Below, in pieces: positions 9,072-18,867 of a stretch of DNA of 64,000 nt (within the stretch, counting starts at the first letter, position 1; each line of letters begins with the position of its first letter). The position numbers were made by a program, and so were the translations under genes. Source of the stretch: Splendidivirga corallicola (GTDB lineage Bacteria; Bacteroidota; Bacteroidia; Cytophagales; Cyclobacteriaceae); NCBI GenBank assembly GCA_030442035.1, contig JAUJEA010000007.1:186001-250000 (forward strand). Direction: 5' to 3'. The notes beneath the pieces were generated by a model. It was not told where the DNA came from and ran no database searches. It worked only from the letters and a program-made list of their open reading frames with translations.

Positions 9072-12000
9072 CTATTGCCATTCAGTATTTTCCGATTCAA
9101 TCTTTGTCAGCTCCATCTGATATATCTTTTGAAAGTCTGCAAAATCCCGAGGGGAAAGCATCGGTTTTAAATTAACCATAGCCCGCTCTCCATAACTGAT
9201 CAAACCAGATCTCAGGCTTTGCAATGCATAGGCTTTGTTCAACTCAATTGAATAAGGATTAATCTGCAACGCATTTAACAGGGTGTTATAGGCAAGTAAA
9301 TCGTCCTTCAACTCATTGTGAAACAATTCTGCAGAATAGACTAGCATGGGTTCAAAAAACGGATCCTGTTCGGACAAGGTTTTCAATGTTTCCAGCTTAT
9401 CACCAGCGCTGCCATTTTGCATGGACACAACAGCCTGATAAAACTGTTTCTTCACACTATTCCTGTGATCATCAGAAATCCTTGCCAGTATCCCTTCGAT
9501 TTCATTAAAATGCTTTTTCTTGACCAACCACTTTAATTCCAACCAATATAAATCAGTTACTAACCTTGAACCTTGGGCCTCCATTTCCCTTACCATATCT
9601 AGCAGTTGTTGCACGTCCGGATCGCTTCCAAATTGAATCGTGTAATCAAGTGCTTCGTAAATAGCTAGTTGCTTTGTATAGTTTTGTTCAATACTTCTAA
9701 TGATCGACAAAACTTCATTAAAGGAAAATTGCCTCTGATGTATCCAGAGGGCCATACACTTTTCACGGTCAGGAAGATTGGTGATGGAAGCAATATCCTT
9801 AATATCCATCAATTTCATCAAGGTGCTTATCACACTATTTTCATTTGGACCTTGTTCTTCAATCAATTGCTCCATGACCATTTTAGCGCTGGCTAAAGAA
9901 TCATCTCTAAGCAAGGCAATGGCCAAATTAACTTTGGCCTCTTCAAAATCGTAAGTAACGGCTCGATCAAAAAATTCGATAGCTGATCTGAACGCTCTTT
10001 GCTGTAAAGCCCAAAGTCCGAGCATATTATTATAGTATCCGACATCAGCGGAACTGTTTGATTGAAGAATATCAACCAGTCTGAATGCTTTAATTAGATC
10101 ACCTTCTTTATAGAGGTTCAGTGCTTTGACAAACTCCAGATTATTATGATCAACAAAATTTTCGGGATGTTCTGTAAATCGATTTAAACCACTTATGATG
10201 CTTGTATCCTGACCATATAGATTATTAAAAGCATTGTTAAAAACATATGCTGAAGTATTGGGGTTTAATACTGAATCTATATCAAAATCATGTCCGGAAT
10301 GATTTAAAAGATTCTGTTTGTTTTGGTTCCCAATTACCAATAGATTGTTTTGATAAGGAAGATAATCATCCTTACCATAGAGGTCCATAAGAGAATCCAC
10401 TGAAGTATTGATCCTATTTTTCGCCAGCAAATTAATGACATTGGTCCTGGCAACATTGGAAGTTAATCGGGAATTTCCTTTTACATTTAGAAAGAGGAAC
10501 GCAGAATCTGCAATGTCCGTTTGAGCATACAAAACGCCAAGATTATTTCTAATTTCCTCGTTGTTCGGGAAAAGATCAAGTCCCTCCTTCAATGTAAACA
10601 GCGCATCAAAAAACAAGCCATTGGCCGCATAAATATTTGCGAGGTTAACATAGGCATAAATTGTAGGCTTCTTTAGAATTGATTTTTGGTAATGGTAAAG
10701 TGCTTTACTATTATCATTTTCCTTGTTAGCCAGGGACGCTAACCCATAGTTGGATCTGTGATTTTGCAATCCATATTGACTTCCAAGTTTATAATACTGT
10801 TCAGCCACATAAAAATCATCAACTGCAGTGTATAGATCACCTATGCCATTGTAATAACCTGCAATAGCCTGATCCATGGCCAGCCGGTTGGACTGAAAAA
10901 ATAGTGCCGCTACAGCAATCAAGCCTACTAATCTAGAAGTGAAATAAGGCATTCTCTTAGGCTCATAAACCACTTTATAAACTTTCAGGTTGTTGTAAAG
11001 CAGCCCTATAAAGTTAGATATGATATATATAAAGAAGAAAAAACCGAAACAAAGGTGACTGAAAATAATGGCATCTTCCATGGTTTCTATCAAAGGGTCA
11101 TTGGCTGTATTGAATAGATAGCCAATGGTTCCGAAACATATAATACCTAAGGCAAGATAGATCAATGCCCCTTGAAACCTAAATGGAAGAAAACTTTCAA
11201 AAAGGGTACTTCGATGTTTAAACCCCCAAATACCAATGATCACTGAAAACAACAGCAATATAAATTCATCAACATAATAAATATCCCATTCAATGAATTT
11301 CCTGTTATGAAGATAAACCAGCAAAAGGTTAATGAAATAGATCAGGAATATTAATAAGAAATGAGTAAGTGTATTTTTACTGTTTTCAGTATTAGATCTT
11401 GTAATGAAATATAAAAAAGCTCCCACAATCTCTATCGATACCATAAATATAAATGCAATGGAAGCTATGATTGGAAAAATGATCCCATAATTCGCTAAAT
11501 ATAAAAATGGATTATTTACTTCCGCGAAGAAGTAAATAATCAAAACAAACAGTGTTGTGACCGAAAAGAAGGCAATTACACGCTTTAGGAAAGAAGCATT
11601 TTTAGCAAAAGCATTGAAGTAATAGCTTAGCGGTAGATATAGAATAAACGTACCTATTAATGCAGCCTTGTCACTCCTTCCAAAAAGCAGTAATTGCTCC
11701 AGTTTAAGATTGACCGCAAAAAGAGCAAAAAGTGCTATCCCCACAACATACCAAAAACGGCTAAGATAGGTAATGACACTAAGATAAATCGTAGCACCTG
11801 TACCTAGCATCAATAAGAATATATATGCTGCAGTGTAGTTTATTTTGATATCACTTCCCTGAAAAGTCTCGGAGATTAAAAAATTATTGGCATAGGTATT
11901 AAAGTCAATAGCGCCTGAAGAAAACGTATCCAGCAAGACACGGACCGGTTGACTTTTACTTACAACGATCCAATTCAACACAGCATCCTCACCAATAATA

Positions 12001-12107
12001 TAAGAGGTGAGATAATAAAGAACACAAATAACAAATAATGCAAAAATAATCAGGTAGGAATACTTGCTGGTTTTGTCCCAGTGCTTCCAAAAAAATGCTT
12101 CGCTCAT
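9072..12107 (-). CDS. Large polytopic membrane protein with TPR domain
   Basis: A 1011-aa inner-membrane protein of unknown function. The first about 420 residues contain roughly ten to twelve hydrophobic helices (for example YSYLIIFALFVICVLYYL near the N-terminus and GALIYLALGIICFGTIGYLF near 320). The rest is soluble and helical, with TPR-like repeats (YYKLGSQYGLQNHRSNYGLASLA, AYVNLANIYAANGLFFDALF, EEIRNNLGVLYAQ). The layout, a membrane channel-like half plus a large TPR half, suggests a scaffold or a transport/assembly factor. It follows gatC with a 47-nt gap on the same strand. I do not recognise a named family. Confidence 0.85.
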   Translation of the reverse strand: MSEAFFWKHWDKTSKYSYLIIFALFVICVLYYLTSYIIGEDAVLNWIVVSKSQPVRVLLDTFSSGAIDFNTYANNFLISETFQGSDIKINYTAAYIFLLMLGTGATIYLSVITYLSRFWYVVGIALFALFAVNLKLEQLLLFGRSDKAALIGTFILYLPLSYYFNAFAKNASFLKRVIAFFSVTTLFVLIIYFFAEVNNPFLYLANYGIIFPIIASIAFIFMVSIEIVGAFLYFITRSNTENSKNTLTHFLLIFLIYFINLLLVYLHNRKFIEWDIYYVDEFILLLFSVIIGIWGFKHRSTLFESFLPFRFQGALIYLALGIICFGTIGYLFNTANDPLIETMEDAIIFSHLCFGFFFFIYIISNFIGLLYNNLKVYKVVYEPKRMPYFTSRLVGLIAVAALFFQSNRLAMDQAIAGYYNGIGDLYTAVDDFYVAEQYYKLGSQYGLQNHRSNYGLASLANKENDNSKALYHYQKSILKKPTIYAYVNLANIYAANGLFFDALFTLKEGLDLFPNNEEIRNNLGVLYAQTDIADSAFLFLNVKGNSRLTSNVARTNVINLLAKNRINTSVDSLMDLYGKDDYLPYQNNLLVIGNQNKQNLLNHSGHDFDIDSVLNPNTSAYVFNNAFNNLYGQDTSIISGLNRFTEHPENFVDHNNLEFVKALNLYKEGDLIKAFRLVDILQSNSSADVGYYNNMLGLWALQQRAFRSAIEFFDRAVTYDFEEAKVNLAIALLRDDSLASAKMVMEQLIEEQGPNENSVISTLMKLMDIKDIASITNLPDREKCMALWIHQRQFSFNEVLSIIRSIEQNYTKQLAIYEALDYTIQFGSDPDVQQLLDMVREMEAQGSRLVTDLYWLELKWLVKKKHFNEIEGILARISDDHRNSVKKQFYQAVVSMQNGSAGDKLETLKTLSEQDPFFEPMLVYSAELFHNELKDDLLAYNTLLNALQINPYSIELNKAYALQSLRSGLISYGERAMVNLKPMLSPRDFADFQKIYQMELTKIESENTEWQ

Positions 12108-12154
12108 AAATCCTGTAATTGCTTAAAAGTACCCGTAGTTATATAGTACTAACT

Positions 12155-12442
12155 CTATTCCAATACTTTTGGTACAATAAAGTGCTCATTGTTTTTTTCC
12201 GGGGCATTGACCAACCCCTCTTCTCTCTCCAGCTGGTGTTTAACCTCATCAGGTCTGAAAACATTCATTTCCTTCGACATGGTAGTCAAAGGTTCTACAT
12301 TACTTGTATCAAGCTCATTAAGTTTTTCCACCCAAGTCAATATCTCACTGATGCTTTCCAACATTTTTTGCTCATCCTTATCTTCAAAGTCGAGTCTGGC
12401 AAGATGTGCGATTTTCCTTAACGTGTCTTTATCAACTTTCAT
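12155..12442 (-). CDS. gatC: Asp-tRNA(Asn)/Glu-tRNA(Gln) amidotransferase subunit C
   Basis: Small subunit of the GatCAB complex, which amidates misacylated Glu-tRNA(Gln) (and often Asp-tRNA(Asn)) in the cytoplasm. The 95-aa length is normal. The family pattern is clear: an N-terminal helix with IAHLARLDF, a second helix SEILTWVEKLNELDTSNVEPL, then FRPDEV and a C-terminal VPKVLE. GatC wraps around the GatA-GatB interface. gatA and gatB are not in this window, which is common in Bacteroidota where the three genes are scattered. Confidence 0.95.
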   Translation of the reverse strand: MKVDKDTLRKIAHLARLDFEDKDEQKMLESISEILTWVEKLNELDTSNVEPLTTMSKEMNVFRPDEVKHQLEREEGLVNAPEKNNEHFIVPKVLE

Positions 12443-12541
12443 TCAAATTATGGTAATGTCTAAAAAAAATAGAAATTCCTTATCTAAAACTAAATTTTCA
12501 ATCGTGATGTTACCCTGACCATTCTAAAATAAGAAGCCCGG

Positions 12542-13321
12542 TTAAGCTGAATTCATAGAACCTTCCAAGTTTTCGAATGAACTACCTTCTTCCTGAATAT
12601 TTTGCACGTATAGCTCTTTTTCAATAACATCAAATGTTCTATGCTTTAAATCCTCAAGATTATCAAGACTTAATCCCTTTGTCTCAATAGGTTCGTGAAA
12701 AATCACTTTATTCGCCCTCAACCTCGGCAGGAATTTCTCATCATCGGGCAAAATTATCCAATTAAAGGGAATTGTGACAGGAATTATAGGTATTTGTTTT
12801 TCAATGGAGGTTCGGAAAGCACCATCCTTAAACCTTCCCATTTTCGGTGGATCAGTTGAAACAATCCCTCCCTCAGGAAAAATAACAAGGCTTTTCTTTT
12901 CGTCGATGGCCATTTTTGATCGGACATATGAGTTGTAGCTGCTCTTTCTACTTTGTCTATTAACAGTTATATGCAGTTTTCTATACATATAACCAAACAT
13001 AGGTATACTCGCCATCTCGCTTTTCCCAACAAAAACAAAGTAGATTGGTGTGAAACCCATGATCGGGATATCCAGATATGAAAAATGATTCGCACAAAAT
13101 ATATACTGCTGATCTTTATCGAAATTGGCTCTCATCTCTACTTCAACCGGAATAAAGCAAAGTGTGAAAAATACCTTTGCCCAAAATTTATTCAACGGGT
13201 AAGCATACTTGTGCCACTTCTTTTTTTGAATTAATATGAAATACAATGGAAAAAGCAGGAAAAAGGTTATGATGAATATCAATCCGGCATAAATTGAATA
13301 TACTCTTCGCAATAGTTTCAT
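12542..13321 (-). CDS. plsC: 1-acyl-sn-glycerol-3-phosphate acyltransferase (PlsC family)
   Basis: Adds the second acyl chain to lysophosphatidic acid to make phosphatidic acid at the inner membrane. The 259-aa protein has an N-terminal hydrophobic segment (YAGLIFIITFFLLFPLYFILI) and the catalytic acyltransferase motif NHFSYLD (NHx4D) near residue 78. Motif III appears as FPEGGIVST and motif IV as IPVTIP. It lies between gatC and an M24 peptidase on the same strand. Paralogues acting on other lysolipids cannot be excluded, so the symbol reflects the family. Confidence 0.87.
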   Translation of the reverse strand: MKLLRRVYSIYAGLIFIITFFLLFPLYFILIQKKKWHKYAYPLNKFWAKVFFTLCFIPVEVEMRANFDKDQQYIFCANHFSYLDIPIMGFTPIYFVFVGKSEMASIPMFGYMYRKLHITVNRQSRKSSYNSYVRSKMAIDEKKSLVIFPEGGIVSTDPPKMGRFKDGAFRTSIEKQIPIIPVTIPFNWIILPDDEKFLPRLRANKVIFHEPIETKGLSLDNLEDLKHRTFDVIEKELYVQNIQEEGSSFENLEGSMNSA

Positions 13322-13481
13322 CCTCTTAAACTTTTATCCTCATAAATCTGAAAAAATTTATTCAACTCTTCTGATTGGAATTCATGAATTAAAGAGAAAT
13401 GAACATTTCCTCAAACTCAAATTAAATGAAAATTTGGAGATTGTGCCATTCAAAGGTTAATTCAATCTTAAAAAATATCTT

Positions 13482-14822
13482 CTAACTTCCAGGTATTAGT
13501 ATAATTTCCTTTTGTCTTCCATCAATATACCGTACAGTTTCTCCATCAAAAAAAGCATCCTCTTCCAGCATGATTCTGATCTCCTTGTTCCATTCTTTAA
13601 TTTGAAAAGCTGCATTAAGCTCGATAGAATGGGCTGTGTTTGGATACAACGGATAGTCACCTTTAAAAGGAACTCCTCCCTGCTGATCCCAAAGTCCGAT
13701 TGTCGGTCCTGCGCCATGTCCGTGGTATCCAATCGGATGTGTATAAATGGTAGCTTTTATCCCTTCTTGCTTAGCCTTACTTAAAGCATCTTTTAAAATC
13801 TGGTTTCCGGTTTTCTTTGTCTGAAATTGTTCTGTCAAAATATCCTGGAGCCTGTTTGTTTTTTCGAGTGCACTTTTTAAGTAAGCCGGTGCATCTTTTT
13901 CACCAGCCTTGAGTACATAAGCATGTTGTTGTGTGTCCGTATTCAGCCGCAAATAAGTAATGCCAAAATCGACATGCAAGAGATCACCAGGCATAATAAT
14001 CTGTTTGTCAGGCCTCTTGGAAAATGATCTTAAGTGATCAAAAGATTCGGGATCACCTCTTTGTAATGACACTGTTGGATGAAACCAGGCTGTCAATTTT
14101 AATTCACGAATGCGATCCCGATACCACCACATGACATCCTCTGTGCTTGTGATGCCTGGTTGGATCACCTTGGTTGAAAAACCTTCTGCAATAATCTCAT
14201 GGGCAATTCTACATATTTGTGGGTAAACCACCATTTCACTTTTGGATCTTGTCTCTAGCCATCCAAGAGCAAGTCTTTCCGCAGAGACAACTTTGGATCT
14301 GTGCTGCTTTGGTAGTGCGTTCATAAGTGCCTCATATTCTGATGCGGAAATTCCATCTGCCAAGGCAAAATGCCCGGACTTATTAACACCGATTTTAGAA
14401 GGTCTCCTTTCTTCAATAATTTCAACCAATCGAGCCCACTGGTTAGGTTGCTTTTCCTTATCCCAGGCCTTTTTAAAAGTTTTACCAACATCATACCTGG
14501 CAATAGCCAGGGTTTCAAGCCCCTTTCCTTCACCTCTATCAAATACCACTAGAATTGTCCTTCTTCTGGCTGCTAACCACGTGGCCGGTAACATAGTTTC
14601 AATGACCGGATCCTCGTTATATTCACGAGCTATAATAATCCACATATCAATACCCGTTCTCCGCATGATTACCGGAAGAACTTCTCTCATTCTCTCCTCA
14701 AGCCAGTTATCTATCACCTCAGCCCTATCTCTCATTGGTAGAATTTTGGATACCTGATCTTGTGCGCTTAGTTGAATAGCGTAAATGATCAATAATATAA
14801 TAAAGAGTATTCTTTTAGTCAT
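13482..14822 (-). CDS. Secreted M24-family metallopeptidase (Xaa-Pro aminopeptidase-like)
   Basis: A 446-aa exported 'pita-bread' peptidase, probably an Xaa-Pro aminopeptidase or dipeptidase. A signal peptide covers residues 1-20 (ILFIILLIIYAIQLSA, then QDQ). The N-terminal creatinase-like domain is followed by the M24 catalytic domain. The five metal ligands are visible: Asp285 (HVDFG), Asp296 (NTDTQ), His369 (HGHGAGP), Glu401 (SIELN) and a Glu at 420-421 (LEEDA). The dimetal site therefore looks intact. It sits between the acyltransferase and MATE genes on the same strand and is unlike the second M24 enzyme at 41.5 kb. The natural substrate is unknown. Confidence 0.87.
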   Translation of the reverse strand: MTKRILFIILLIIYAIQLSAQDQVSKILPMRDRAEVIDNWLEERMREVLPVIMRRTGIDMWIIIAREYNEDPVIETMLPATWLAARRRTILVVFDRGEGKGLETLAIARYDVGKTFKKAWDKEKQPNQWARLVEIIEERRPSKIGVNKSGHFALADGISASEYEALMNALPKQHRSKVVSAERLALGWLETRSKSEMVVYPQICRIAHEIIAEGFSTKVIQPGITSTEDVMWWYRDRIRELKLTAWFHPTVSLQRGDPESFDHLRSFSKRPDKQIIMPGDLLHVDFGITYLRLNTDTQQHAYVLKAGEKDAPAYLKSALEKTNRLQDILTEQFQTKKTGNQILKDALSKAKQEGIKATIYTHPIGYHGHGAGPTIGLWDQQGGVPFKGDYPLYPNTAHSIELNAAFQIKEWNKEIRIMLEEDAFFDGETVRYIDGRQKEIILIPGS

Positions 14823-14905
14823 AGGTTTACAATGATTGATGATATTTCATTACCGGAATAAAGTATGAAATATTCCAACCAAAGTAAATGCTGAAATGGA
14901 TTAAT

Positions 14906-16252
14906 TCAGACGACAGCACTTTTAAGCAATAACTTCTTGCTGATATAACTAAATCTCGTAAATAGTAAAATAGCTGCAACAGAAAGACCTATAAGCAAAC
15001 CATACCAGATTCCTTCCATACCAAAGTCCAGTATAAAACCAAGTAAATAGGCAATTGGTAAACCCAGAACCCAATAGGCCACTAGTGTAATGATAGTAGG
15101 CATTTTTACATCAGCCATTCCCCTTAAAGCTCCCAGTCCTACCACCTGGATACCATCTGAAATCTGGAAAAAAGCGGCAATAATTAATAAAGAGGAAGCT
15201 ACACGAATAACTTGTTGGTCATCAATGTAAAGTGTGGGCAGAAAATCATTTAAGGTTATAAAAATCAATCCACAGGCAGTCATAAAAATACCGGCCATGA
15301 TGAATGTTGTGAATCCTGCCCTTCTCATAGTAAATATATCCTTCATTCCCAATTGATTTCCAACACGAATAGTCGCCGCTGCTGAGATACCCGAGGCCGT
15401 CATGTAACTAATGGATACCATACTGATGGCAATCTGATGCGCTGCCAGTGCATCTGCCCCCAGCCATCCGGCCATGATTGCAGCAAAAGCGAATGCTCCT
15501 ACCTCAAAAATGAACTGAAGTCCAACGGGAACACCGATGCCCAATAATTTTCTGACAATTTTCTTTTCGAAATTTTTAAATTGAAGTCCTTTAAGGTACG
15601 GTCTGAACCTCGGCGCAAAGTATATAAATGAACCCATTAAGATTACCATCAGGATCCGTGATATAAGTGTCGCCAATCCTGCCCCATTAAGACCCATAGG
15701 ATCAAATCCCAACTTTCCGAATATCAATACATAGTTGAGAGCGATATTAATAACATTGGCTCCAATGGTTACATACATGGCCTGCCGTGTTAAGGATAAT
15801 CCTTCAGCAAATTGCCGGAAAGTCTGGAAGAGCATAAAAGGAAATATTGACAAACCAATGATGCCCAAATATGGAATAGCCAGTTTCACTACTTCAGCTG
15901 GCTGATTAAGATAATGCAGGATAAAGGTAGAGCTTGTGATAATCACCACCAGCGTAAGGCCCGAAAATGAATTGGCGAGTAAGCCATGTTTTAAAAGGTT
16001 GCCACTTTTTTTGTAATCGTTTTCTCCATCTGCCTGAGCAACTAAGGGAGTTATTGCATAGGAAATACCAATTCCAAACATCATCAATAAATGAAATATA
16101 CTATTGGCCAATGATGCTGCCGCCAACGACTCAACACCAACTCTTCCAACCATAACACTGTCAGCCACTCCGACCATTACATGGCCAAACTGACTCAGCA
16201 TCACTGGGTATGCGAGTGTTATGTTTTTTTTAAAGTGTTGACGATATGTCAT
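14906..16252 (-). CDS. MATE-family multidrug/cation exporter (NorM-like)
   Basis: Secondary exporter of the multi-antimicrobial extrusion family, usually a Na+ or H+ antiporter for cationic compounds. The 448-aa length is normal. About 12 membrane helices form two bundles, starting ITLAYPVMLSQFGHVMVGVADSVMVG (the conserved MATE N-lobe opening) with a second repeat around GVPVGLQFIFEVGAFAFAAIMAGWLG near residue 240. It is on the same strand as its neighbours. Substrate range cannot be read from sequence. Confidence 0.93.
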   Translation of the reverse strand: MTYRQHFKKNITLAYPVMLSQFGHVMVGVADSVMVGRVGVESLAAASLANSIFHLLMMFGIGISYAITPLVAQADGENDYKKSGNLLKHGLLANSFSGLTLVVIITSSTFILHYLNQPAEVVKLAIPYLGIIGLSIFPFMLFQTFRQFAEGLSLTRQAMYVTIGANVINIALNYVLIFGKLGFDPMGLNGAGLATLISRILMVILMGSFIYFAPRFRPYLKGLQFKNFEKKIVRKLLGIGVPVGLQFIFEVGAFAFAAIMAGWLGADALAAHQIAISMVSISYMTASGISAAATIRVGNQLGMKDIFTMRRAGFTTFIMAGIFMTACGLIFITLNDFLPTLYIDDQQVIRVASSLLIIAAFFQISDGIQVVGLGALRGMADVKMPTIITLVAYWVLGLPIAYLLGFILDFGMEGIWYGLLIGLSVAAILLFTRFSYISKKLLLKSAVV

Positions 16253-16273
16253 CTATACAAGCAATTACTTTGA

Positions 16274-16822
16274 TTAAAGATTAAGTAAACGTGCAACTTT
16301 AAGGATTCCCGCTACACTTAGGCTATCCGTGATCTTGCTTTCCATGACCATCTCCAGGGCTTCCTGAAAAGGCAACTTTTTTATCAAAAGATCCTCGGTT
16401 TCATCAAACTCTGTATCACCTGATGTCAGTTCTTGTGCCAGAAAGACAAAACCTTCCTCATCCGTTACTGAATTGGAGGTATGAATACGCATGATCTGTT
16501 GCCAGTTTTTGGCGGTGAGCCCGGTTTCCTCCTTAAGCTCTCGCTTAGCAGATTCCAGAATATCAATTTCAACCGGTCCGCCACCCATAGGGATCTCCCA
16601 GGAATATTCATCCAAGGTATATCGATACTGACCAACAAGCCAGGTATTGCCAGCTGTATCAATGGGAATAATACCAATGGCCTTGTTCTTAAAACTGACC
16701 TTGCCATAGATTCCTTGTCCACCACTCGGATTGATAACCTGATGTTCCTGAACGTTGATCCAGGCATTGTCATAAACATTTTTTTTGGATAATAGCTTCC
16801 AGGGATTTTTGTGCTCATTCAT
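16274..16822 (-). CDS. Nudix hydrolase, ADP-ribose pyrophosphatase-like
   Basis: Cytoplasmic Nudix hydrolase of about 182 aa, probably acting on ADP-ribose or a nucleotide sugar. The Nudix helix RELKEETGL is present about two thirds of the way into the N-terminal half, preceded by WEIPMGG as in the ADP-sugar pyrophosphatase branch. One deviation: the Glu of the 'Gx5E' part is Ile, although a Glu sits one residue earlier. The RE..EE catalytic core is intact. I prefer the ATG at 16822 (MNEHKNPWK) because conservation usually begins there; an in-frame ATG at 16849 adds nine residues. It lies 21 nt upstream of the MATE gene. Confidence 0.85.
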   Translation of the reverse strand: MNEHKNPWKLLSKKNVYDNAWINVQEHQVINPSGGQGIYGKVSFKNKAIGIIPIDTAGNTWLVGQYRYTLDEYSWEIPMGGGPVEIDILESAKRELKEETGLTAKNWQQIMRIHTSNSVTDEEGFVFLAQELTSGDTEFDETEDLLIKKLPFQEALEMVMESKITDSLSVAGILKVARLLNL

Positions 16823-16920
16823 GAGCGCAAAAATATTTAAATCAATCAATTAAAGTGTAGAAGGCTTCGAAGAATTAATCCCTTTGATCGGAGTGGATTA
16901 TGTTAAATTCATATTCAAAG

Positions 16921-17238
16921 CTATGCATCCTCTTGTTTCACAAACGAAAATCCCCTTGCATCAGCACCTTCGTAGAAATCAACTTGCATTCCAATCAAAT
17001 ACATGAAGTGCTTTTTCTCCAAATAAACCGTGATGCCATCTATTTCAAATTCATCATCAGTTTCCTTTTTTTTATCAAAACCTAAAAGAAAGGAAACGCC
17101 TGCGCATCCCACTCCACCTTTTATGCCTATTCGAAGGCCATATTCTGCAGGAATATTTTTGTGTCTTATAATCTCCTTGATCTCTTTCACTGCCTTATCT
17201 GTAATTGTTACAGGAGTCATTTTATCCGACATATTCAA
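16921..17238 (-). CDS. HesB/IscA-family iron-sulfur assembly protein lacking the CxC tail
   Basis: A-type Fe-S carrier fold, 105 aa. The family core is clear (KAVKEIKEII..., GLRIGIKGGVGCAGVSFLLGFD, DGITVYLEKKHFMYLIGMQVDFYE). It has only one cysteine, Cys45. Canonical IscA/SufA/ErpA proteins have two more in a C-terminal CGCG motif; here the chain ends with ARGFSFVKQEDA and a stop. Nothing downstream resembles a frameshifted tail, so the shortened form looks genuine. I recall similar tail-less homologues in other Cytophagales. It may bind a cluster differently or act as an accessory factor. Confidence 0.85.
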   Translation of the reverse strand: MNMSDKMTPVTITDKAVKEIKEIIRHKNIPAEYGLRIGIKGGVGCAGVSFLLGFDKKKETDDEFEIDGITVYLEKKHFMYLIGMQVDFYEGADARGFSFVKQEDA

Positions 17239-17476
17239 TGAATTTAATAAACTTGAAATCTACTTAATGTCCTAAATGATTTATATATTGGAACCCAAAT
17301 TTACCTTAAACAAATAACATTTAGTAATGTGCTGTTAAACGTAAAAGTGGCTTGCTTTAGTTCGTTTATTTGCGGAACGCAGATTTTCACAAACCGCTGA
17401 CAAAGTTTACACTACACATACTCATTTTTAACAATTTAAACACTTATCATATTATTATCGGTATTTCATTTTAACT

Positions 17477-17998
17477 ATGGACGGCATTATTGAATTTGGA
17501 AAAATACTTTTACCGGCAGGAGTAGTACTTTATGCAATGTATCTCGTTGTAAAATCTTTCCTTAATAAAGAAATTGAAAAGAAAGCGTTTGAAGTAAGGA
17601 GTAAGAATACGGAAACCGTACTCCCTATTCGCCTTCAGGCCTATGAACGCATGTGCCTTTTTCTGGAAAGGATCGCACCTGATAATTTGTTGATCCGGCT
17701 GAATGATGCCTCATATTCTTCAAAACATTTTCAACAAATACTTTTGGCTGAAATCCGAAATGAATTCAATCATAACCTCTCTCAGCAAATTTATATGAGC
17801 GATGAAGCCTGGGAGCTTGTTAGGAGCGCTATGGAGGAGATCATTGCTACAATCAATGAAGCTTCAGGACAAATGACTGACGATGCCAAGAGTGTAGACC
17901 TTGCCAAAAAGATCATTGATCTAATGATGAATAAACCTACGGACCCAGTTAGAGATGCTTTAAAAATGCTGAAAAATGAGATCAGGGTATCGTTCTGA
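17477..17998 (+). CDS. Membrane-anchored conserved protein (DUF7935-like)
   Basis: A 173-aa protein with one N-terminal transmembrane helix (ILLPAGVVLYAMYLVVKSFL, residues about 9-28), followed by a cytoplasmic helical domain with RLQAYERMCLFLERI and EIRNEFNHNLSQQIYMSDEAW. This pattern is widespread in Bacteroidota and matches what I remember as DUF7935; I could not verify the family. It is divergent from the IscA-like gene. Function unknown. Confidence 0.75.
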   Translation: MDGIIEFGKILLPAGVVLYAMYLVVKSFLNKEIEKKAFEVRSKNTETVLPIRLQAYERMCLFLERIAPDNLLIRLNDASYSSKHFQQILLAEIRNEFNHNLSQQIYMSDEAWELVRSAMEEIIATINEASGQMTDDAKSVDLAKKIIDLMMNKPTDPVRDALKMLKNEIRVSF

Positions 17999-18393
17999 TC
18001 AATTTCTGTCATTCATTAAAACCTTAAGTTTCGAAAGTTCAGGGATTTGGTGTGCAACGATCAAAGAATATTAGTTGCTAAGTAGTATTTTTCCTCTTGA
18101 TATCATTAACTTAGTATTTCTGGGTGATAAATAATTTCCGGAAGCCAGGAATTTACAAGTATTCTGAGCGTGTATAGTTGGAAAGAATATGCCGATCATA
18201 ACTGAATTTCGGTTTTTATAGGTCATGGTCCAGCTGGAAAATGAGATATTTTTTCATACAAAATTGTTTGCTCACATAAGAAATAGGAAATTTTGAAAAT
18301 CAAAGTTCCTTTAGGTTCTATAGACAGAAAAAATTTTAAAAAGCTGAATTTTCTGAAAACTTTTAATGTTATCACCGTTGAATTCACAAAACG
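17999..18393. other. Intergenic region without recognisable content
   Basis: A 395-nt AT-rich spacer between two plus-strand genes. I see no coding frame, tRNA, strong hairpin with T-tract or consensus promoter. Confidence 0.5.
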
Positions 18394-18819
18394 ATGAAAG
18401 ATAAAAATCAATACGAGGATCATGTGAAATTCAAAAAGGCACAAGAAAAGGCCAAAAAGGTTGCTGTTGACCAAGACCGATTGCGAAAATTATTGACGGA
18501 TACGCTCAATAAAATGAAATCGGCCAGTAAGGATAATACATTATCTCAGGGTCTATTGGATAAATTAAGAGTGTTTGTCAGAATGATGCAGGCTTATATT
18601 AAAGGAGATTACAAGGTTATTCCATGGAAAATGATCCTACTTCTTGTAGCGGCATTAATTTATTTTGTTACTCCTTTGGATATCATTCCTGATTTTATTC
18701 CCATTACAGGATTTCTGGATGATCTTACGGTGATCGCCTGGGTTTTCAATCGCTTTAAGCACGAAATTGAGCTGTTTGAGATTTGGGAAAAAGAAGTTCC
18801 CAGCGAAAAGGCTATTTGA
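18394..18819 (+). CDS. YkvA/DUF1232 family small membrane protein
   Basis: A 141-aa protein with a charged helical N-terminus and the DUF1232 signature: MILLLVAALIYFVTPLDIIPDFIPITGFLDDLTVI at about 80-115, with the hallmark PLDxIPDFIPxxGxLDD. The family is widespread and of unknown function; it probably associates with the inner membrane. It stands 48 nt before the next plus-strand gene. Confidence 0.9.
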   Translation: MKDKNQYEDHVKFKKAQEKAKKVAVDQDRLRKLLTDTLNKMKSASKDNTLSQGLLDKLRVFVRMMQAYIKGDYKVIPWKMILLLVAALIYFVTPLDIIPDFIPITGFLDDLTVIAWVFNRFKHEIELFEIWEKEVPSEKAI

Positions 18820-18867
18820 TTGTGAAGTTGATCCGCGTGACAGGTTATTTTTAATTAATTAAATACT

